13,901 nucleotides of DNA from an uncultured Lachnospiraceae bacterium (GCA_905201915.1 CAJKQE010000058.1:1-13901); one strand, 5' to 3'; numbered from the stretch's first letter, positions 1 to 8,083 are shown. Notes: generated by a model not told the origin, from the letters alone. A program made the numbers and translations.

Positions 1-51
1 TTGCGGACATTTAAGAAGATATAAAAAGATAGTCAAAAAGACATATATAAT

Positions 52-489
52 TTACGCATTAAATTCTTGTATATAACATATCTTCGGATTAAATAAAGAG
101 TCCTCTAATATATAGTGAATTTCGTCAAATACCACATATAGATACCGTTCCATATCCATGTACCGATTTAACGACTTTTTCTCTTGCATAGCTTGCAGTT
201 TCTGATAACTCATTAATGTAATGCCGTCAAACTCTTCTACATTTCTCAAAAATTCGGTATCATTCGGTATTTCTTGTCTCTTGGCAACTATGCTTTTAAT
301 CTGGTCACGCAAGATTGTACGATTGCTTAAGAACAGAACCTCCTTTCCTCGCCTTTTCGCTTCCGGCACAAGTTGATTCAAGACAAAAGTTGTCTTTCCT
401 ACACCTGTTGGTGCAGAAATAAACACACTTTCTCCGCCTTTCCACTCCCTATATACATTGCCAACTACATCTTCCAGATACATGAGCAT
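52..489 (-). CDS. Truncated DEAD/DEAH-type (SF2) helicase, N-terminal fragment
   Basis: The 145-residue product contains the first half of a superfamily 2 helicase motor: a Walker A motif (SAPTGVGKTTF, about residues 25-35), a following FLSNRTILRDQ stretch typical of motif Ia, a LMSYQKLQ segment, and a DEIH box (Walker B/motif II, about 122-125). It then stops after IQEFNA. Family members normally continue for several hundred residues with the SAT motif and a second RecA domain, which are absent here; the remaining 51 bases of the window show no SAT motif in this frame. It is therefore a truncated or decayed gene, unlikely to unwind DNA alone. Two starts are possible: ATG 489, and ATG 483, which is better spaced from AAAGGAAG. 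It is divergent from the STAND NTPase gene. The fold assignment is firm; the biological role is unknown. Confidence 0.7.
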   Translation of the reverse strand: MLMYLEDVVGNVYREWKGGESVFISAPTGVGKTTFVLNQLVPEAKRRGKEVLFLSNRTILRDQIKSIVAKRQEIPNDTEFLRNVEEFDGITLMSYQKLQAMQEKKSLNRYMDMERYLYVVFDEIHYILEDSLFNPKICYIQEFNA

Positions 490-628
490 TGCTTCCTTTC
501 TAACTTTTATAATTGTGAGGTTTCATCACATCTTGTCTACAAACTCCATTAAATTAATTTTTTTATATTATATTAATTATATTTCTGGACATTTTCTCCA
601 TAATTAACTTTCCTCCCTTTGTTGAATC

Positions 629-677
629 TGCTATTATAATAGCAACAAAATTGAATTTTAGATTTATCCAAAATTCA
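629..677 (+). promoter_or_regulatory. Palindrome and inverted repeat in the leader of the STAND NTPase gene
   Basis: Positions 629-644 form a perfect 16-bp palindrome, TGCTATTATAATAGCA, containing a TATAAT hexamer (635-640) and a TGCTATTAT extended -10-like string. No good -35 is visible at 16-18 bp. Just downstream, TGAATTTT (652-659) and AAAATTCA (670-677) form an 8-bp inverted repeat with a 10-base spacer. The position, 50-95 bases before the start codon, suits a promoter with an overlapping operator, but no binding protein is identified. Confidence 0.4.
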
Positions 678-723
678 CTGTTTACGTCGATTTTTTCATT
701 TTATTTTAAGGAGCTTGTATCTT

Positions 724-3145
724 ATGAATTGTACACTTTTAACAGAACTATTTGATATATTCAAATCTTCCCTCCCAGATGAAAAGCAAACGATATATCA
801 TTTTTTTTGATGATTACGTTTTATCCAGTATGAAGGATAAATTTGTCCAAAATTTCTATATCAACTTTACACAACCCATTTTTTCCAGATATTTTTCAGA
901 TAATAAAAGCTATTCTCGTCCTTTGTCCCAAAATATTTTAGCAGCATTTCACCGTTGTCCTTCTTGGAAGTTGCCTCCAAGTCCAGATGATTTGCAAGAA
1001 CGCTTGCAGGCCTTGTATCAAAAATTTCTACCAGACTGTAGTTTCCCCAATAGTAACACAGAAGCTTTCAGCAATTTAATTCGTTTTTCTTGCACGGGTG
1101 ACTACTATTGTTATGAACCAGATTTACATTTTCCCGTCTGTTCATTTGCCAGGTACTTTGCTAAATCCAATGAATTTATCGGGCGAGTGCCAGAATTGAC
1201 TGAAATTTCTGATTTTTTAAAAGAAAAAGGAAAGTTCTGCTTATCCGGTTCCACCGGCATTGGCAAAACTTTCCTTATAAAAAAGTGGCTTTACATAAAC
1301 AAAAATTCATATACAGATATTGCTTACATAAAATACTCCGCCTCCTTTGAAAAAAGCTTAGAATCTTTAACATTGAAATACGCAGATAAATCTTTCGACA
1401 TTAAGCTTCTTAAGCAAATGTCCCCACATGCCTTATTGGTTATTGATGATATGAACGGTACTACTGAAACGTTAAGAACAGATTTAAATGAGATACTTGC
1501 TCTGCAATTTCACGTAATAATTATTACTCGTAATCCCAAACTTATGTCTGATGATAATACTCTGTTCCTGGATGCTCTTTCACGAAAAGATTTAAAAACA
1601 TTCCTTCCAGACGCCAAAATAAATCAACAAGATTTTCAAGAATTGCTTGACACTGTAAATTCTAACACGCTCATGCTCTCTCTGATTTCGAAAGCATGGG
1701 CTAAGCAAAATTATGACGAATCCTTTATAAAATCTATTATTAATATTAAGAAACCTATCGCTCCAAAATTCAAAATGCAATACGATGGTTCTGAACTTAC
1801 TTATCAGGGACATATAAAATATATTTTAGACTCTTTTCCAGAAATTAATCTCGCCAAGGAAGATGAGTTCTTGTCACTCAATTTTATGTCCTGTATACCT
1901 AATATTGAACTCAGGAAAGATTTTTTTCTCACTCTCACAAAAACTGACATTACTTGGTACAATACAATGGTTGAACTTAGTATTTTTACAGAATCTGACT
2001 CTATGTTCTTTTCAATGCCACAATTAATAGCAGATGCTTTATACTTTAAGGCTAATTTTTCTTTCAAAAATTACAGATCTTATATAAATTTTCTTTCTGA
2101 TATACTCTCACGTCAAATAAACGGTTTACAAACTTATGATTGGAATATGTCTGTTTTCCTTCATGCATTTATAATACGCTTTTCTCCTTATATAAAGGAA
2201 AGCCACAACACAAACCAAAAAACACTTTCATCAGAGCAAATGGTATGGCGTAATTTTATTTACCAGTCCATCCAATATATGCAATCCATGAATGAAACTG
2301 ATTTGGCATACAATCTCTTGGAAGCACTTTCAGACACTTCTTCTGAATTGTTAGCAAATAATATTTATTTACCGACTCAGAGCCAGCAATTATATAATTC
2401 ATGGATTGTCGGAAATACCACAGATATCGAAACTCGTATCGAATCTATGGCAAATTATTTAACGACTTCTTCATCAGAAACACGAATGACGTATTTCAAC
2501 AGTCTGACAGAATCACTGCATTTTCTCAGCGGTATAACACTAGATGCTCTTATTCTTGACTTTGTCCGAAGGAATCAATATACGACCTACCCGAGTATTT
2601 CTACTATTTATAAAAACGTTTTTCTTACACTCACTACCTCTTCATTTACAGAAGATAAGTATACTTATTATCATTATATTAATGATGCTCTATCGGCAGA
2701 TTCTGTTTTTAAACTTACAAACATTATTATCCAATTCGCATGTTTTATAAAGTGCTGTTCCAATTTATCAATTATAATACAGGGAACCAGTTTTATCGTA
2801 CAGTCTTATTCACGAATCATAGATAATGCCCTAACCAATCATTGTCCAACTACTCTAATTAATTCTGCAAAAAATGGCTTAGCTGATATAATGGACTTTC
2901 TTTTTTCTACGTTGAAAAATAAGCATTTACATTTGTTGCCACAGCTTGATTTTCATTTTTTATTTTGGGCATACGTTTATTACTATTTAATCTTTTCATC
3001 CGATAAATATGTTGTCTCATCGGCAAATTCTAATATTGAAGCTTTGATAAAACTGGCTCCGTATTTAACAGATGAAGAATGTGCAACTATAAAAAGCACA
3101 TTTGCAGAAACTGTTTTTGAGTCAAAAAACAAGCCTCTTTGGTAA
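724..3145 (+). CDS. STAND/NB-ARC-like P-loop NTPase, frameshifted at a T8 run
   Basis: This is a large NTPase of the STAND type. In the main frame (from 752, 797 residues) it has FIGRVPEL (142-149, the usual GR-E lead-in), Walker A GSTGIGKT (166-173), Walker B LLVIDD (228-233) and an IIITR sensor-like strand (256-260), followed by about 500 helix-rich residues that I cannot assign. The 752 start is TTG with no ribosome binding site. ATG 724 lies 10 bases after AAGGAG (708-713) and reads MNCTLLTELFDIFKSSLPDE... up to HFF, then meets TGA at 808-810. Dropping one T from the T8 run (801-808) joins it directly to DDYVLSS, giving about 806 residues. The gene is more AT-rich than the recombination module, which suggests transfer. 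STAND NTPases are often anti-phage sensors (Avs-type) or regulators; no effector domain is recognised here, so the function is open. Confidence 0.75.
801..808 (+). other. Homopolymer T8 frameshift site
   Basis: Eight consecutive T separate the well-initiated frame starting at ATG 724 from the long frame that carries the NTPase. Seven T (or ten) would restore one open frame. It may be an assembly error, a phase-variable tract, or a site of transcript slippage. Confidence 0.7.
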
Positions 3146-3177
3146 TTTACAATCCTATACTGCTGTTTTCTCAATTC

Positions 3178-3219
3178 AAAAAAGCTACTTGGTATAATGC
3201 CAAGTAGCCTCTTTTACTT
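3178..3219. terminator. Bidirectional intrinsic terminator
   Basis: GCTACTTGG (3184-3192) pairs perfectly with CCAAGTAGC (3200-3208) over a 7-base loop. On the minus strand the stem is followed by six T (complement of 3178-3183); on the plus strand by a T-rich stretch, CTCTTTTACTTTTT. It lies between two convergent genes, ending both the STAND gene and the recombination operon. Confidence 0.85.
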
Positions 3220-3239
3220 TTTCATCTTGCTTAGCATAG

Positions 3240-4139
3240 TTAATTTTCTGCAATTTCTATCTTACCAGGCGTTCTCCGATAATAATAAACAACATTATCC
3301 AGCCGTTCCTCCTCCGACACAATACTTTCATTAGTTTCCTGTAACATCTCTTGCAATTCTTCTATCGTCATATTCACTCCATTAACCGGTACAAGCACGC
3401 ACTCATGTATAGAAGAAGGGAAAATGTATAAATCTGACTGCTCTTTTTCTGCTAATTGCTTCAATAAATCCAAACGCAACATCCCCACCGCGCCCTTATA
3501 TCTCTGCCCATTGGTCATCATGTATGTTTTCACTTCGCCATCTTCACATTCTGGATAATACAGATTTGGTTGCAATTCGTTAAGCATTTCATCAATAGAT
3601 ATGATGTCAAATTCTTCTTTCTGAAAATTTGTTAATGCAGCATCGAATAATTCTTCCTCCCCGATTCCCCATTTTTCTATGATTTTGTTTGTAACTGTAC
3701 ACGTCGCTCTTCCGTCATTTTCTTCTACCCATATTCCTACACGTACAACTAATGCAAAATTGAACATACGCATATGAGGAACTGATTTCAGCCACTCCTG
3801 ATTCCATTCTGCATTTACCAGTTCCACAGAAAGATAATTCTTTGCTTTTTCCCACACATCAATTACTCTTTCATTGTCCACCTGATACCGATAGGTAAAT
3901 ATCTTCACAACCATTTCTACTAAATCGTCCATTCCAATTTGCAAATATACTGAATACAGTGTCTTCAATGGGACAGCGGGTACCAGATTGTCCTCCTTCG
4001 ATTCACAAATTAATTTTTCTTGAAACACTCCATTATTTATTTCTATCCGGCGTTCTACTGCGCTATAGCCATCTGCCTGTTCCTGTATTCTCTGTTTCAA
4101 TTCTTCTTTAAAATCTTCATAACTTAATATTTCTTCCAT
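3240..4139 (-). CDS. DUF5688 family protein
   Basis: The 299-residue soluble protein has no signal peptide or membrane segment. It fits DUF5688, a family common in Lachnospiraceae and related mobile elements and still without known function. Supporting features are the opening YEDFKEELKQRI helix, the LVPAVPLKTLYSVYLQIG segment, the R-x-F-N-F/VVRVGIWV block, the long central helix with DAALTNFQKEEF, and the late SDLYIFPSSIHECVLVPV strand pair. The start ATG 4139 follows GGAGGA at good spacing. It is the last gene of the leftward operon, 16 bases after the Rad52-like gene, and ends close to the shared terminator. Its place in the operon links it to the recombination module, but nothing in the sequence shows an enzymatic site. 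The family call is from memory of its conserved pattern. Confidence 0.75.
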   Translation of the reverse strand: MEEILSYEDFKEELKQRIQEQADGYSAVERRIEINNGVFQEKLICESKEDNLVPAVPLKTLYSVYLQIGMDDLVEMVVKIFTYRYQVDNERVIDVWEKAKNYLSVELVNAEWNQEWLKSVPHMRMFNFALVVRVGIWVEENDGRATCTVTNKIIEKWGIGEEELFDAALTNFQKEEFDIISIDEMLNELQPNLYYPECEDGEVKTYMMTNGQRYKGAVGMLRLDLLKQLAEKEQSDLYIFPSSIHECVLVPVNGVNMTIEELQEMLQETNESIVSEEERLDNVVYYYRRTPGKIEIAEN

Positions 4140-4155
4140 GATATTCTCCTCCTCG

Positions 4156-4881
4156 CTATGCTGCTTTCCTGTCTTTACTTTTACTATTCTTCAGTCCATG
4201 AATTGCCCGTTCATAAATATCCGGTGTCATTTCGTCCAGTTTCTTCAGCTCATACCGTCTTAACACTTTTTCAATGTCTACACCTGTTCTTTTCAGTTCA
4301 TTTTCCAGCTCTTTCTTCTGCAACTCAGTAATCCTATTGGTGGTGTTCTGGTTCTTAGAACTGTTCTTCTTTTCTTGATATTCATATACAACCACGCCAC
4401 GGTCATTTACAATTGTAATTGCTGCAATCTCTCTCATTCCATTATAAGAAATCTCTCGAACCTGAAACCGTTCTGAGGTAGTATATCGGTTATCACGCTT
4501 CTGAATATTGGCTTTACTGCTTGGGATCCAGATAAAGGGAGCCGTATAAAGCTCCCTTCCAATCCCTACATTAACACATGCCCGTTTAAATGCATCGGAA
4601 GCCTGACCCTTCTCTTTTTCCGTATAACTGGTCGTTCCTACGTCCTGTTTCTCAATCCACTGCGCTTTTTCAGAATCCCAAATTCTGACTGTGCAGTAAA
4701 GATTTCCTTCAATACTTTGATGCGTTCGCTCCCAGCCATACATACCGAAAGCTTCATCTAATATCTTCTGGTCAACCCTTGCATCTTTATACAATAATAA
4801 CGATAACCCTCTTTCATTAATTGTACCGACCCGACATTCAATTTCATCAGCTCTCAATAACCTAATTTCTGTATTCTTCAT
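4156..4881 (-). CDS. Rad52/22-like single-strand annealing protein
   Basis: This 241-residue protein resembles phage-type Rad52/Sak annealing proteins, which bind single-stranded DNA and pair complementary strands. Diagnostic stretches are GWERTHQ (49-55), a YCTVRIWD strand, KQDVGTTSY (78-86) and the helix EKGQASDAFKRACVNVGIGRELY pattern (90-112; key residues K91, D96, K99, R100, G106, G108), followed by a FIWIP strand. The C-terminal part (about 170-241) is rich in Lys and Glu, probably a flexible or partner-binding tail. The start has a strong AGGAGGGG site. It lies 12 bases downstream of the YqaJ exonuclease gene, so the two form an exonuclease/annealing pair comparable in logic to lambda Red alpha/beta. 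Such pairs occur in prophages and integrative elements. Confidence in the family is high; the role in this element is inferred. Confidence 0.88.
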   Translation of the reverse strand: MKNTEIRLLRADEIECRVGTINERGLSLLLYKDARVDQKILDEAFGMYGWERTHQSIEGNLYCTVRIWDSEKAQWIEKQDVGTTSYTEKEKGQASDAFKRACVNVGIGRELYTAPFIWIPSSKANIQKRDNRYTTSERFQVREISYNGMREIAAITIVNDRGVVVYEYQEKKNSSKNQNTTNRITELQKKELENELKRTGVDIEKVLRRYELKKLDEMTPDIYERAIHGLKNSKSKDRKAA

Positions 4882-4893
4882 TTGCCCCTCCTG

Positions 4894-5823
4894 TTATGCT
4901 ACATTCAGTCTACGGTTGCTGCTTCTTGTCGTATATTTTTCATAAATATCTTTCTGCTCTGCCTGTAAACGCTTCTTATCAATACTTATTGTCTCTACCG
5001 GTGTCCAAGTAATTCTTCGGTCACCGATGATTCCTTTCTCACAGTCTTTCATATAACTCCTTATCTGATTTGCAACCTTATCTTTCTGCTTTTGTAGTCT
5101 TTTAATCTGCTCAGAAAAAGCATCGTATGATGCAATCAGTTCCATGGTCTCTTTCGGCAGTTCAATTTCCTTTCCACTGGATTTCTTATATTTCTGGTTT
5201 AGAAAATCTGTCGTTGCCTTTGAACCGTCTGCTTCCGGTTCAATTCCTTTCAACACATTTTCCTTCCAGAAGCGTTCTTCCATTTTTATAATTTCCTGTA
5301 TCATATTTTCATCACGATATACTTCGTGATAAATAAAGCTGTTTCCTCCGACCAACGCTGCAATATAAGTTTTCTTTGCTTCTGTCACTGCCATGTAATG
5401 CTGAATCTGATACATGTATTCTTCTGGAACACCTTTCTGCCAGACATCTTTCTTATACTCTGTGGCTGTCTTTGCCTCAAAAATGACCATTTCGCCATTC
5501 TCATTTATCGTCCCGTCCAAATCTGCCAGCATGAACGGATACTGGTCACTCTGTAAAATGACTCGCTTATTTCGAATCTTTAATCCAGTTCGTCTTGTAA
5601 ACTCTGCTTTCACAACCGGTTCCAGAACATTGCCAAAATGAATGTATTCATTTTCAATCTCTTCTGGATTTCTCAGTCCCATTTTATCTTCCCACAGTTC
5701 ATAAATAGACCGATACGGATTCACTCCTGCAATCACGGAAACATCAGAACCTCCGATTCCCATACGACGCCAGCCTAACCATTCTTCTCTCGACAATCCC
5801 ACTGTAGAAATTAATCTCTTCAT
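4894..5823 (-). CDS. YqaJ-family (lambda-exonuclease-like) recombinase
   Basis: The 309-residue protein is a PD-(D/E)xK nuclease of the YqaJ viral recombinase family, which digests one strand of duplex ends to leave single-stranded tails. Visible motifs are GIGGSD (22-27), the conserved Glu in GNVLEPVV (E69), the metal-binding Asp in LADLDG (about D101-D103), E-A-K at 116-118 (catalytic E-x-K), and YQIQHYM (138-144). After about residue 205 there is a Lys/Glu-rich helical extension with a probable coiled coil (SYDAFSEQIKRLQKQKDKVANQI), common in longer members. ATG 5823 follows AGAAGGAGAGG. It sits 15 bases after the small 103-residue gene and 12 bases before the annealing gene, its expected partner. 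All catalytic residues appear intact. Confidence 0.92.
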   Translation of the reverse strand: MKRLISTVGLSREEWLGWRRMGIGGSDVSVIAGVNPYRSIYELWEDKMGLRNPEEIENEYIHFGNVLEPVVKAEFTRRTGLKIRNKRVILQSDQYPFMLADLDGTINENGEMVIFEAKTATEYKKDVWQKGVPEEYMYQIQHYMAVTEAKKTYIAALVGGNSFIYHEVYRDENMIQEIIKMEERFWKENVLKGIEPEADGSKATTDFLNQKYKKSSGKEIELPKETMELIASYDAFSEQIKRLQKQKDKVANQIRSYMKDCEKGIIGDRRITWTPVETISIDKKRLQAEQKDIYEKYTTRSSNRRLNVA

Positions 5824-5838
5824 AATCTTCCTCTCCTT

Positions 5839-6150
5839 CTAAGCAACCTTTGCTATACTCTCCATTAACGACCTTTCAATGACCTCTTCCAATTCTCCTG
5901 TATCAGACTTTAACCATTGCTCATACAGGAACGATAAAAGACTGCAAATCTTCATGCATTCCTGCAACTGTCCGATTTCCAGTCTTTCACACAGTTCTAT
6001 TAATTTCTCATAAATCCGAATCGTACAATCAATCTCATATGCTGATGCATAGATTTCATCTTTGTCTTTCTGCTTCATTCGATATTCGAAACCTTTCAAC
6101 TCTGCTGAAATTTTCCAGCAAAATGTCCTCTCCATATTTTCCCGTTCCAT
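5839..6150 (-). CDS. Small helical hypothetical protein of the recombination operon
   Basis: I do not recognise this family. The frame opens with GTG at 6159, but ATG 6150 is preferred because AGAGGTGG lies 5-6 bases upstream of it; that gives 103 residues starting MERENMERTF. The protein is soluble, charged and almost wholly helical, with repeated Leu/Ile/Cys heptad-like positions (IRIYEKLIELCERLEIGQLQECMKICSLLSFLYEQWL), so a helical bundle or coiled-coil partner is likely. It follows the DUF932 gene by only a few bases and precedes the exonuclease gene, so it is translated in the same operon. It could be an accessory factor of the nuclease/annealing pair, but this is only suggested by position. 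Confidence 0.7.
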   Translation of the reverse strand: MERENMERTFCWKISAELKGFEYRMKQKDKDEIYASAYEIDCTIRIYEKLIELCERLEIGQLQECMKICSLLSFLYEQWLKSDTGELEEVIERSLMESIAKVA

Positions 6151-6161
6151 AGTTTCCACCT

Positions 6162-7094
6162 CTATGCTGCTTTCACTAGCTGATAGGCTCGGTCAATCAG
6201 CGGATTCCCGTCTACAGTCCTTACAAACAGGTTCTCTTTAAAGTTCTTGGTTCTTCTGAGCGGGTCTGCATGGGTTGCAAAGTCACTGACCGCATTGATA
6301 AATCTGTATGCATTCTTTCCAACGTCCAGTAAATCCGGTGCATCAAAATATCTCCGTTTCATATCTTCCTGAAGACGTTTCATATTTCGCATCTGCTGTG
6401 GCGTTGCTCCGTCCTCCACCGGAAGTAAAATTTCAATGTATTCCATGACCCGTTTATCAGACAAAGTTATCTTCCGCAGACTTTCAAAATCCTTGCCAAG
6501 TTCGTCCATGTACTTGCTTGCCATAAATAATGTGTTCTTTGCTTCCTGCATCTTGTCCTTAATATCTCCGGTATGTATCATAGACCAAGAACGCTTTGCA
6601 GTGCTGAGCGCCAGATTCAGTGTATTGTTACAAACAACACGAATCGGTGTAATTGCAGCCTTAACTGCTCCAGAGCCGTCATGTGTATTCGAAAATACAA
6701 GATACGGACTGATTCTTTCCCCGGAAATAATGTACTCATGAGGCAGATGTGCCAGTAACCATACACTTTTTCCTTCCTGTAAACTTCCAGCAGTCTCAAA
6801 TCTGACGCCTTCTCCAAGCAATGAATCCACAAATGCAAACGCTTCCTCATTCTGAATGACCTTGTAACGGTCAGTCACAACGCCCAATACTTTCCGGTCA
6901 ACATCTCTTACATTTGCCTTGTACCCTGGAACAGCTTCTCCCTGAGCTGTGCGGATAGGCTCTTGAAGAACCTTCCAGTCAAGTCCTGCTAATCTCAGCG
7001 CTTCTTTAGAATCCGGTGCCTCCTGAACCTTTGTTCCTAATCCGTGCCATGGTGTCTCTCTTACATAAAACATACTTTCTACATTTGCTGCCAT
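6162..7094 (-). CDS. DUF932 (phage/plasmid-like) protein
   Basis: The 310-residue protein matches the DUF932 / phage-plasmid-like family. Signature parts are the N-terminal MFYVRETPWHGLGTKV (PWHGLG is the hallmark), VLGVVTDRYKVIQNEEAFAFVDSLL (about 70-95), the FETAGSLQEGKSVWLLAHLP strand pair, a region with SNTHDGSGAVKAAITPIRVVCNNTLNLAL (about 134-162; VVCNNTL is conserved), and a final helical part with YRFINAVSDFATH. The biochemical function is not established; the family is usually found beside recombination or DNA-processing genes in phages, plasmids and integrative elements, as here. ATG 7094 follows AAGGAGG at 7 bases. It is the first large gene of the leftward recombination operon. Confidence 0.92.
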   Translation of the reverse strand: MAANVESMFYVRETPWHGLGTKVQEAPDSKEALRLAGLDWKVLQEPIRTAQGEAVPGYKANVRDVDRKVLGVVTDRYKVIQNEEAFAFVDSLLGEGVRFETAGSLQEGKSVWLLAHLPHEYIISGERISPYLVFSNTHDGSGAVKAAITPIRVVCNNTLNLALSTAKRSWSMIHTGDIKDKMQEAKNTLFMASKYMDELGKDFESLRKITLSDKRVMEYIEILLPVEDGATPQQMRNMKRLQEDMKRRYFDAPDLLDVGKNAYRFINAVSDFATHADPLRRTKNFKENLFVRTVDGNPLIDRAYQLVKAA

Positions 7095-7121
7095 AATAAA
7101 ATCCTCCTTAAATTCTTCTTG

Positions 7122-7146
7122 CTTTTTCTTAAATCTTTTTCTTAAT
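7122..7146. repeat. Short tandem repeat before the DUF932 gene
   Basis: CTTTTTCTTAAAT (7122-7134) is followed directly by CTTTTTCTTAAT (7135-7146). On the coding strand this is a purine-rich leader between the small peptide gene and the DUF932 ribosome binding site. It may be an RNA leader feature or simple-sequence drift. Confidence 0.5.
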
Positions 7147-7154
7147 CTTCTCTT

Positions 7155-7229
7155 TTAATCCTCTGGATCACAAACCTCTTTGATAATGGTTGCAGCCAGT
7201 CCCAATGCTGCTAATAAAATCTTATCCAT
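7155..7229 (-). CDS. 24-residue hydrophobic peptide upstream of the recombination operon
   Basis: A short frame starts at ATG 7229, six bases after a clear AAAGGAGAGG site, and reads MDKILLAALGLAATIIKE followed by an acidic VCDPED end. The first 16 residues form a small hydrophobic helix, so membrane association or a leader-peptide role is possible. It lies 60 bases upstream of the DUF932 gene and after the terminator of the zinc-ribbon operon. The ribosome binding site and a sensible composition support translation; function is unknown. It resembles small hydrophobic peptides of type I toxin systems only in general character, and no antisense RNA is evident. Confidence 0.5.
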   Translation of the reverse strand: MDKILLAALGLAATIIKEVCDPED

Positions 7230-7260
7230 GTTTCCTCTCCTTTCAAAGCTTGCAATAAAA

Positions 7261-7286
7261 GAAAGCAGAATCCTTTCGGATTCTGC
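7261..7286 (-). terminator. Intrinsic terminator of the zinc-ribbon operon
   Basis: GCAGAATCC (7265-7273) and GGATTCTGC (7278-7286) pair perfectly over a TTTC loop. On the minus strand the stem is followed by TTTCTTTTATT. It lies about 60 bases after the last zinc-ribbon gene and before the small peptide gene, so it separates the two leftward operons. A TATAAT hexamer on the minus strand at 7308-7313 sits just before it, so a role in a transcribed leader is also possible. Confidence 0.75.
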
Positions 7287-7344
7287 CTCATTGAATTAGG
7301 TATCATTATTATAATATACAATTGAATTTTTGAAATTTCACAAT

Positions 7345-8055
7345 TTAAAAATCACTATATGTCAAACTACTTACATCTTCAAAAGACAAATTATTATCTT
7401 TCAGGTCCTTCTTAAATGTATTCAAATCGTACTTAAATGCATCTATTATTCCGGAATTTCTAAGATCCTGTTCAAATTCATCTGACGGTTCACATCTTTG
7501 TCCTTCTAAATTTAGAATAAATTCATCATCCTCCAAAGAATAACTTACAATTGACAAATGTCCATCATTTGCATCATAATCCACATATATGCGAAATTGC
7601 TTGTCGCTAAAATCATATCCACATGTTCCGTCAGATCCTATTTGCTCATCTCCTATTGCGTACGCCAAACATTGTGTTGCCTGATAATCATTAAAATCCA
7701 CAAAATCATTTTCCGGTGAATATGTTATAATCCAATCAACATCTTCACCATAAGAAAATAGATATTCATCATCATCATCTATTTCATACGCAAAATTTCT
7801 CAATGTTTTAATCGTATTTTTTGCATCAGCATTATGATTAAAAATATCAACAATATTAAGAATAAACGACACTACACATAAGACTGCACTGATTCCTATT
7901 ACAATTTTTACCGTCTTTGAAAATCCTTTTTTCTTCTTTTGCGTTACTTGATTATTTGCATAGTTAGGTACTGTTTCCTTTCTGAATTCAAACCCACATT
8001 TTGGGCAAAATCTACCATTGTCATTTATTTCATTACCACATTTAGGACAAAACAT
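7345..8055 (-). CDS. Zinc-ribbon membrane protein with acidic external domain
   Basis: The protein starts with MFCPKCGNEIN...RFCPKCG, a zinc ribbon with Cys at 3, 6, 17 and 20. A basic linker (KKKKGFSK) precedes one membrane helix (about residues 46-70, VKIVIGISAVLCVVSFILNIV), then about 165 residues rich in Asp and Glu that should lie outside the cell. The order zinc ribbon, one membrane helix, outer domain is that of TcaA/YvbJ-type proteins, but the outer domain is not recognised. The frame extends to ATG 8064, but ATG 8055 is preferred: it has the better distance from GAGAGG and gives the same MFC start as its siblings. It is the last gene of the leftward zinc-ribbon operon. Ligand and function are unknown. 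Confidence 0.8.
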   Translation of the reverse strand: MFCPKCGNEINDNGRFCPKCGFEFRKETVPNYANNQVTQKKKKGFSKTVKIVIGISAVLCVVSFILNIVDIFNHNADAKNTIKTLRNFAYEIDDDDEYLFSYGEDVDWIITYSPENDFVDFNDYQATQCLAYAIGDEQIGSDGTCGYDFSDKQFRIYVDYDANDGHLSIVSYSLEDDEFILNLEGQRCEPSDEFEQDLRNSGIIDAFKYDLNTFKKDLKDNNLSFEDVSSLTYSDF

Positions 8056-8083
8056 CTTTCTCATTCCTCTCTTTCAACTATTT

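Noticed and set aside
752..820. TTG 752 as the start of the STAND NTPase
   Set aside because: It has no ribosome binding site, and the encoded MIYSNLPSQMKSKRYIIFF is the out-of-frame reading of a well-initiated segment from ATG 724.
1592..2067. Minus-strand frames inside the STAND gene
   Set aside because: Shadows of the NTPase coding frame; composition is not protein-like and no ribosome binding site is present.
5144..5641. Plus-strand frames inside the YqaJ exonuclease gene
   Set aside because: They are antisense shadows of a gene with intact catalytic motifs, and they have no ribosome binding sites.
6151..6159. GTG 6159 as the start of the 103-residue protein
   Set aside because: The AGAGGTGG site is correctly spaced for ATG 6150 and overlaps the GTG itself.
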